The notes under the pieces: generated by a model | The model's database searches: none | What the model was told of the DNA's origin: nothing | What the model saw: the letters and a program-made list of their open reading frames with translations, nothing else | Source: Oscillospiraceae bacterium | Lineage (GTDB): Bacteria > Bacillota > Clostridia > Oscillospirales > Oscillospiraceae | Assembly: GCA_902790375.1 (NCBI GenBank) | Contig: CADARY010000012.1 | Coordinates: 44,886-108,885 of the forward strand | Direction: 5' to 3' | Length of the DNA stretch: 64,000 nt | Program-made: the position numbers and the translations under genes | Shown here: piece after piece, positions 59,013 to 64,000 of the stretch | How the letters are laid out: every line of letters begins with the position of its first letter | Position numbering within the stretch: the stretch's first letter is position 1

Positions 59013-59041
59013 TTGACGAAAACAGAGCATAAGCGTATAAT
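59013..59041 (+). promoter_or_regulatory. Promoter of the PrsW gene
   Basis: TTGACG (59013-59018), 17 bases, TATAAT (59036-59041). Confidence 0.75.
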
Positions 59042-59104
59042 TCAACACAGTTCTTTTCCGATGCGGTCGCATTTAGAAAAAAAGATATATTCACAGGAGG
59101 ATTT

Positions 59105-59866
59105 ATGGGAATCTTATCTGTTGTACTCACCATCGCCATTCTGGGCTTTCTGTATTGGCGCATGATCAAAAGAGAAACCCCGGAGCAGATCGGAGCGTTT
59201 CAGGCCCTGCTTCCGCTTGCGCTCGGCGTCGGCTCTATGTTTCTCGGAGCGCTTGCCACCGTCCTGCTTGCCAAAGCTTTCGGGGGCATGGCGAATATGC
59301 TCACGGGGAACAAAGGCTTCGGCGGCTCGCTGCTGCGTTCCTTTCTCATGGCCGGCTTTACGGAAGAAGCCGCAAAGCTGCTCATGATTCTCCTTTCGCT
59401 TGTGATCCTTAAATCCAGGGTCAAAAATGTCTATGAATACGTTTTGATCGGCGCGGCTGTCGGCTTCGGCTTTGCGGTAGCGGAGGAATTTTATTACGGC
59501 GACGCGGGCGCCGGAGGGGGCGCCTCGGATTACGTCTCCCTTGTCGGGAGAATGATCTCGGTTCCGGCGCACATGACGTTCAACATGGTCATGGGCGAGC
59601 TTCTGGGCAGAGCCAGATACGACAGGCTGACAGGGAAGGGCTCTCCGGCTCTGGACTGCGTCCTGGCGCTTCTGCTCCCGGTGTGCGCGCACACATTGTT
59701 TGACGCCTGCACGATCTTCAACAGCAAGCTGATGAGCGGAGAGATGAGCGGCATCGTGATTGCGCTTGCAGGCTATGTCGGGCTTATGATTTACGAAATC
59801 GCGGTGCTGATCCGCTTCAGGAAGAACACGGAGAAGTTCTGCGGCATGCGTACCTCCGCGGTATAA
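59105..59866 (+). CDS. PrsW-family intramembrane metalloprotease
   Basis: 253 residues from ATG 59105 after GGAGG. About eight membrane helices. The PrsW motifs are FTEEAAKLLMI (E87, E88), FGFAVAEEFYY and the histidines in VPAHMTFNMVMG and VCAHTLFDAC. In B. subtilis, PrsW performs site-1 cleavage of the anti-sigma factor RsiW; the target here is unknown. It has its own promoter and terminator. Confidence 0.92.
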   Translation: MGILSVVLTIAILGFLYWRMIKRETPEQIGAFQALLPLALGVGSMFLGALATVLLAKAFGGMANMLTGNKGFGGSLLRSFLMAGFTEEAAKLLMILLSLVILKSRVKNVYEYVLIGAAVGFGFAVAEEFYYGDAGAGGGASDYVSLVGRMISVPAHMTFNMVMGELLGRARYDRLTGKGSPALDCVLALLLPVCAHTLFDACTIFNSKLMSGEMSGIVIALAGYVGLMIYEIAVLIRFRKNTEKFCGMRTSAV

Positions 59867-59896
59867 ACCCGCCCCGTTTCGGGCAGATCGAATATG

Positions 59897-59929
59897 GAGC
59901 GCCTCTTCTTCCGGGGAGGCGCTCTTTTT
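59897..59929 (+). terminator. Terminator of the PrsW gene
   Basis: GAGCGCCTC (59897-59905) pairs with GAGGCGCTC (59916-59924), then five T. Confidence 0.9.
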
Positions 59930-59957
59930 CCGCATTGCGCTTTTTGAATCTTACCCC

Positions 59958-59986
59958 TTGATTTTTTATGCAATTTCTGGTATATT
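59958..59986 (+). promoter_or_regulatory. Promoter of the small membrane-protein gene
   Basis: TTGATT (59958-59963), 17 bases, TATATT (59981-59986). Confidence 0.6.
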
Positions 59987-60091
59987 AGCTTGCAGCTCGC
60001 AGCGTATAAATCCCAAGGCGTTGCAGTAGATAACAGAATGAACCCCAAAAGCTTCATTCACAAAGAAAACCAGTTTTAGGAGGAACAAATC

Positions 60092-60520
60092 ATGAGTCTT
60101 GAACAAAGTCAGAAAATCATCAAGGTGCTGGGTATCCTCAGCATTATCTCGGCTGTGCTTGGCATAATCCTCGCAGTCAGCATGCTTGGCCTCACCGGCT
60201 TTGGCGCCGCAACGATGGATTCCGCAACGATGGACGATGAAACCGCCGGCGGTCTGGTCAGCCTGGGCCTGATCGGGGTCGTCGTTCTTGTGGGCGCGGT
60301 CGTGGATCTGCTCCAGGGGATCTTCTCCCTGCAGGCCGCAAAGGACGCCTCCAAGGCTTTGCCCCTCTGGATCATCTCGATCGTCGGCGTTGTGCTGAGC
60401 GTGATCTCTCTTATCAACAGCTTCGGCGGCGGTACGCAGGGGATCTTCTCCGCCATCTTCGGCCTCGCTGTCAGCTGCGGCATTTTCTATCTGGCCAACA
60501 TCATTAAGAAGAATGCGTGA
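60092..60520 (+). CDS. Small four-helix membrane protein
   Basis: 142 residues from ATG 60092 after AGGAGG. Four hydrophobic segments (about 12-35, 54-78, 88-107, 115-135) separated by short loops, one holding the small repeat ATMDSATMDD. No charged active-site motif is visible. Proteins of this size and layout are common and unnamed in Clostridia. It has its own promoter and is closed by the hairpin at 60584. Confidence 0.75.
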   Translation: MSLEQSQKIIKVLGILSIISAVLGIILAVSMLGLTGFGAATMDSATMDDETAGGLVSLGLIGVVVLVGAVVDLLQGIFSLQAAKDASKALPLWIISIVGVVLSVISLINSFGGGTQGIFSAIFGLAVSCGIFYLANIIKKNA

Positions 60521-60583
60521 ACATAGTGCCTTTATCACGCATTTGGCAGCAATTGTGATCGAGGCTATCCTGAATTGATGAAT

Positions 60584-60650
60584 ATGGGTATCAGTTGAAG
60601 CCGGCTTTCTCCCAAGATCCGATGAAATGGCGACTGATACCCATTTTTTC
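60584..60650 (+). terminator. Terminator with long loop
   Basis: ATGGGTATCAGT (60584-60595) pairs with ACTGATACCCAT (60633-60644), followed by five T. The 37-base loop is unusual. Confidence 0.75.
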
Positions 60651-60679
60651 GTCACATGCTTGATTAAGGAGGAACGGAT

Positions 60680-61360
60680 ATGCAGTACAATATTCACGGA
60701 GACAACATGCCGGTGGTGATCTGCTCGCTGGACGATGGGGAGTCCATGATCTGCGAAGCCGGCGCCATGAGCTGGATGACGCCGAACATGGAAATGGAGA
60801 CAAAGAGCGGCGGAGCGGGAAAGCTCTTCGGTCGTGTCTTTTCCGGCGAGACGGCGTTTCAGAACTATTATACTGCCCGCGGCGGCAGCGGCATCATTGC
60901 CTTTACTTCCTGCTTCCCCGGCGACATTCTGGCTGTGGAGGTCACCCCGGAAAAGCCCATTGTCATCCAGAAGAGGGCGTTCCTTGCCTGCACGACCGGC
61001 GTCCAGATGGAGGTCGTTTTCCAGAAGAAGCTGGGTACCGCAATCTTTGGCGGAGAAGGCTTCATCATGCAGAAGCTGTCCGGCAGAGGCACTGTTTTCC
61101 TTGAAATCGACGGCAGCACCATCAACTACAGCCTCAAGCCCGGACAGCAGATGCTGATCTCCACCGGACATCTGGCGATGATGGACGAGTCGGTCACGAT
61201 GGATATCCAGCAGGTCAAGGGCGTGAAGAACGTCCTCTTCGGCGGCGAGAGCCTGTTCAACACGGTCGTCACCGGACCCGGCACCGTCACCCTGCAGACG
61301 ATGCCCATGACGAATCTGATTTCCGCAATTATCGCAAGGCTGCCGGGCAAGAGCGGCTGA
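60680..61360 (+). CDS. AIM24/TIGR00266 family protein
   Basis: 226 residues. The family signs are an early GESMICEAGAMSWM, then ETKSGGAGKLFGRVFSGE, and FTSCFPGDILAVEV. The fold is a beta-prism-like double repeat of unclear function, related to mitochondrial AIM24. The protein is soluble and has no signal peptide. AAGGAGG precedes ATG 60680, and the gene is flanked by terminators on both sides. Confidence 0.92.
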   Translation: MQYNIHGDNMPVVICSLDDGESMICEAGAMSWMTPNMEMETKSGGAGKLFGRVFSGETAFQNYYTARGGSGIIAFTSCFPGDILAVEVTPEKPIVIQKRAFLACTTGVQMEVVFQKKLGTAIFGGEGFIMQKLSGRGTVFLEIDGSTINYSLKPGQQMLISTGHLAMMDESVTMDIQQVKGVKNVLFGGESLFNTVVTGPGTVTLQTMPMTNLISAIIARLPGKSG

Positions 61361-61371
61361 CACACATACAG

Positions 61372-61414
61372 AAAGCGCCGGTCAGGTCCTTTTGGGGATC
61401 TGAACCGGCGCTTT
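61372..61414 (+). terminator. Terminator of the AIM24-like gene
   Basis: AAAGCGCCGGT (61372-61382) pairs with ACCGGCGCTTT (61404-61413 and on), with a partly paired loop and trailing T. Confidence 0.8.
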
Positions 61415-61470
61415 TGCGGTGAAAATATTTTGAAAAATATCTGGTATACAGAGCTTTGCCTGCCGCGCCA

Positions 61471-62745
61471 TTATTGCCCCGCTTTTTTCCTGATTTTCTC
61501 TCTGGGAAGCGCGTGCTTTGTAAGCCTTTTCGGAAACGGACCCTCAGCCTGAAACGGTATCCCGAGTTCCTTCAGGACAGCTTCAAAGGCGTCCGTATAT
61601 TTCTTCTCATCCAGAAGCTGCATGAAGCTGAGAAAAATCCTGTCTCCCAGGGAGGATACCTCGAGCAGCACGTGCCCTTCCACGATGAACACGAAGGAAT
61701 CCACATAGTCCGCGACTTCGCCCCAGTCCATCCAGCCTGTGTAGTTGGCAATAAAGGTTCCGTGCTGGGCGTTTTTTCCCGCGAAGGGATCATGCTTTTT
61801 GAAATATGTCAGCTTTTGCTTCTGCCCATGGATCGTTTCCAGCTCTTCGAGAAAACAGAATTCCTTCCTCAGCTCCGCGAAGCTGACACTGGGATCGGTC
61901 TGCAGGGCGATCTGCCCTCTTGTCATGGTCCCGAGCTTCTCCATATCCCATTGCAGCTGCTCGCGCGTATAATCCAGATGGACATGGCTGAGCAGATCAA
62001 TATGGCTTTGCGGCATGCCGAGGCTTGCGGAGGGGTTATGCGCCGTCTCGCCGCCGATGACGCGGATCTTCTCCGGGAGCACCTTGTCCAGCGCCTTTGC
62101 CATCACATTGTTCTTCGCAAAGGACAGGATGTCCTTCTGGGCGAATGTATAGAGCCGAAAGTTGGGCTTTCTCTTAAACGGATTATACATGCCGTTGAGA
62201 TAATCCAATCCCAGAACCGCCGGCTTTTTACTGTTGTAGCGGTAGATCGGCGGCTCACCGCCCAGCATATCGAGCGTCGGCTCCTCATCCTCCCCCGGGA
62301 GCAGGGGGCTGTCCGGCTTGCGTATCGCCGGGGCGTTCGGCACGACATGGTATCTCTCTATGATGTACTGATACACCGTGGTCATGACCCAGGGCTGCGC
62401 GCCTCTGCCGCCGCACAGGGCATGGCTGATATAGAAGTTGATCTCCCGGCCTTCGCACTGCACAAACAGCAGATGCCCGTTCACAGCGCGGCTTCCCAGC
62501 CTGGGAAGGCGTCTTGTCCTCCCGAGGATCACGACCTGCTCCGGATTCGACGCAAGGACATAGCCGCCGTCTTCATCCAGGCCGACCCTGACAGCGAAAT
62601 AGGGATACCGCCTGATCGCAATATTCACGGCGGACTTGAGCGTTTTGACATCCACCTTTTCCTTCATCACGACGCGAATACGCATAATCATGGCGAAAAC
62701 GGATTCGTCCTTATATAATTTGAATGTATTGAGGCTGTATTTCAT
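61471..62745 (-). CDS. Condensation/acyltransferase-fold protein
   Basis: 424 residues. The N-terminal half shows the chloramphenicol-acetyltransferase-like fold of NRPS condensation and alcohol acetyltransferase families: VKTLKSAVNIAIRRYPYFAV near 38, then ISHALCGGRGAQPW near 106 with the active His and the glycine pair. The usual Asp after the His motif is absent (Gly-Gly), so some members' HHxxxDG is reduced to H only. The C-terminal half (LGMPQSHIDLLSHV, HGTFIANYTG) completes the fold. It lies 83 bases after the methyltransferase-STAS gene on the same strand and may share its operon. Substrate unknown. Confidence 0.75.
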   Translation of the reverse strand: MKYSLNTFKLYKDESVFAMIMRIRVVMKEKVDVKTLKSAVNIAIRRYPYFAVRVGLDEDGGYVLASNPEQVVILGRTRRLPRLGSRAVNGHLLFVQCEGREINFYISHALCGGRGAQPWVMTTVYQYIIERYHVVPNAPAIRKPDSPLLPGEDEEPTLDMLGGEPPIYRYNSKKPAVLGLDYLNGMYNPFKRKPNFRLYTFAQKDILSFAKNNVMAKALDKVLPEKIRVIGGETAHNPSASLGMPQSHIDLLSHVHLDYTREQLQWDMEKLGTMTRGQIALQTDPSVSFAELRKEFCFLEELETIHGQKQKLTYFKKHDPFAGKNAQHGTFIANYTGWMDWGEVADYVDSFVFIVEGHVLLEVSSLGDRIFLSFMQLLDEKKYTDAFEAVLKELGIPFQAEGPFPKRLTKHALPREKIRKKAGQ

Positions 62746-62828
62746 GCAGTTGTCTCCTTACGCATCGCAGCTTGTCAAATCAGCAGAGCCGGACCGGTTT
62801 TTTTCATAAGCGGCAAGGACCTGGCATA

Positions 62829-64000
62829 TCAGTGGAAAATGGAATCAAAGCCGGTCTGCTCCAGAATTTCCCTCACGGTCTCGTTTTCGCCGTGAAGGGA
62901 GACCCTGCCCGCGCAGGCCTTGTGCATGATCAGCAGCACGCGCAGGCCGGCGGAGGAGATGTATTCGAGGCGGCTGCAATCCACCTCCACGGCATCCGGC
63001 GACTGCTCTGCCTTTATCTTTTCAAAGAAGGACAGCAGGCTCGGCGCGGTGATCGTATCAAGCCGCCCCGTCAGCGCCAGGGACAGCGTGCCTGACTGCA
63101 TGGAGGCGTCGGCATGAAAGTCCTTCGTCTCCGTGGAAGCAAGCGCCGCCGGCGCTCCGCCCGGGGTGATTTTCCAGAAGGCGCAATGCTTCATGCCCTC
63201 GCATACCGCGGCGGCCTGCTCAGGGCTGACCCTGTCCAGGGAAGCCAGCTTCGGCATGTTTTCGCCGACATTCACACGCTCGGCCTTCAAACCGTGCTTT
63301 GCAAGAAAAGCCATCGCTCGCCTGATGCTGCCCTCCATATCGGCAGGAGAGGCGATCAGCGCGTTTTTGCCGATCTCCACGTCGGACTTGTCCTTCGTCT
63401 GCTGCGTCGCATTCTTCATGATCTCCATGAAGCGATCGCCCACCAGGGCGCGCATGACAAGGACATACTGAAGGGAGCATTCCACGTCGGCCGTGTACCA
63501 GCAGCCGCCCTTCTTCTCCAGGATGCGGCGGATATTGTCGCAAAGCGCAGCCGCCTCAGAATCGGTAAAGTACATCAGCAGGCCCTCGGTGGTGATCGTG
63601 ACAGGGCCGTCGGTATCCTCGAGCGCTTTTTCCAGCGAGGCATAGTTGGTCGCGTCCACCTCCCGGAAGCGGGCATGCTCCCGCTGCTCCGCCGGGATCA
63701 GCGCAAGGATTTTGTCCGACGCCTCCCGGATGACCACCGGGAGATCCAGACCGTAATAGGTCAGGCCCTTCTCTGCAAATTCGATCGCCCGCGGCGTATA
63801 CCCGCAGGGCATATCCACCAGCGTACAGCCGGATTTCTCCGCCAGACCTGCCATCGTGCGGTAACGGCATTCCAGCATGATCGTGCCGCCCAGCACCTGC
63901 TCCGGCGACGCCTTCGTGTTCGCGCTGTTTTGCGTGGCCTCCAGCGTAAGGCCCATGCTCTTCGCCAGCGCCGCCGCGTCCCTGTCGCCGTTTGCGGCCA
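62829..64000 (-). CDS. Leucine-carboxyl-methyltransferase-like domain fused to STAS, 5' end beyond window
   Basis: At least 375 residues; the frame stays open to the right edge, so the true start may lie outside (ATG 63956 is the first inside, without a good SD). Near 46-56 of that version LVDMPCGYTPRAIEF is the SAM-binding box of the LCM/PPM1 family, followed by REVDATNYASL and ITTEGLLMYF. The last 90 residues are a STAS domain (LALTGRLDTITAPSLLSF, then VDCSRLEYISSAGLRVLL), as in SpoIIAA-type anti-anti-sigma factors, with the phosphorylatable Ser in SSAGLR. A methyltransferase-STAS fusion suggests regulated or scaffolded methylation. Confidence 0.82.
   Translation of the reverse strand, partial: AANGDRDAAALAKSMGLTLEATQNSANTKASPEQVLGGTIMLECRYRTMAGLAEKSGCTLVDMPCGYTPRAIEFAEKGLTYYGLDLPVVIREASDKILALIPAEQREHARFREVDATNYASLEKALEDTDGPVTITTEGLLMYFTDSEAAALCDNIRRILEKKGGCWYTADVECSLQYVLVMRALVGDRFMEIMKNATQQTKDKSDVEIGKNALIASPADMEGSIRRAMAFLAKHGLKAERVNVGENMPKLASLDRVSPEQAAAVCEGMKHCAFWKITPGGAPAALASTETKDFHADASMQSGTLSLALTGRLDTITAPSLLSFFEKIKAEQSPDAVEVDCSRLEYISSAGLRVLLIMHKACAGRVSLHGENETVREILEQTGFDSIFH

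Noticed and set aside
1-64000. CRISPR array or rRNA genes
   Set aside because: No regularly spaced short repeats and no rRNA-like conserved blocks were seen.

Overview
The window looks like a chromosomal segment from a spore-forming, GC-rich member of the Clostridia, probably Oscillospirales (an inference). The evidence is a BofA-type sporulation gene, an N-terminal piece of the sporulation sigma factor SigK, CopA/CsoR copper genes, YitT, PrsW, EFR1-type and PepSY genes of Firmicutes type, strong AGGAGG ribosome sites, and -35/-10 promoters with 17-base spacing. No rRNA, CRISPR array or intact transposase was seen. Two tRNA genes (Gly-GCC, Leu-UAG) are present.

Layout. (1) 1-6942: a peptide-modification cassette with an HPr-kinase-like protein, a radical SAM/SPASM enzyme, a 41-residue precursor-like peptide, a GT4 glycosyltransferase, a PqqD-like peptide chaperone, an S26-type peptidase and a nucleotidyltransferase-fold protein. 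Two decayed copies of an ABC-exporter start flank an AT-rich inserted gene upstream of it. (2) 7021-19788: a large cell-surface polysaccharide cluster with a DUF2142 membrane protein, a DPM1-like GT plus DUF2304, RfbC and RfbD for dTDP-rhamnose, several GT2 enzymes, and a 1,047-residue GT2/coiled-coil/GT2-like/WbsX protein. (3) 19847-24291: a DEDDh exonuclease, an XRE-HTH/UDP-sugar dehydrogenase fusion, a truncated radical SAM gene, a DUF218 protein and an EFR1 ferredoxin. (4) 24292-28554 (minus strand): a carbohydrate ABC importer (binding protein, two permeases) followed by a DUF624 membrane protein. (5) 29040-37187: a secreted LysM-like protein, a lipoprotein, the csoR-copA(-copZ) copper operon, a CHAP-domain secreted protein, a phosphoesterase, a hydrolase and bofA. 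(6) 37400-44998: a DUF6291 protein, a divergent type IIA topoisomerase pair with a small zinc-ribbon membrane protein between its subunits, YitT, and a transglutaminase-fold lipoprotein. (7) 45059-54319: two tRNAs, a hairpin-rich tract, a LytTR regulator divergent from a secreted duplicated-domain protein, a CPBP protease, a 1,343-residue surface protein and a small PepSY protein carrying a double-glycine leader. (8) 54318-64000: a MITE-like repeat, a heterodimeric ABC exporter, a truncated sigK, PrsW, an AIM24-like protein, a condensation/acyltransferase-fold protein and a methyltransferase-STAS fusion that runs off the window.

How the parts may fit together. Regions 1 and 2 run in one direction with many start/stop overlaps, so the peptide cassette and the rhamnose-type polysaccharide genes may be co-expressed. 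HprK-like kinase, PqqD and nucleotidyltransferase trios are known beside exopolysaccharide loci elsewhere. The most unusual items are this cassette with its degraded exporter, the PepSY protein with a bacteriocin-type leader, a CopA whose reading frame runs through into CopZ, the HTH-dehydrogenase fusion, and sigK broken at the place where skin-type elements recombine in Bacillus. All family assignments are from motif recognition by eye; no database search was possible.
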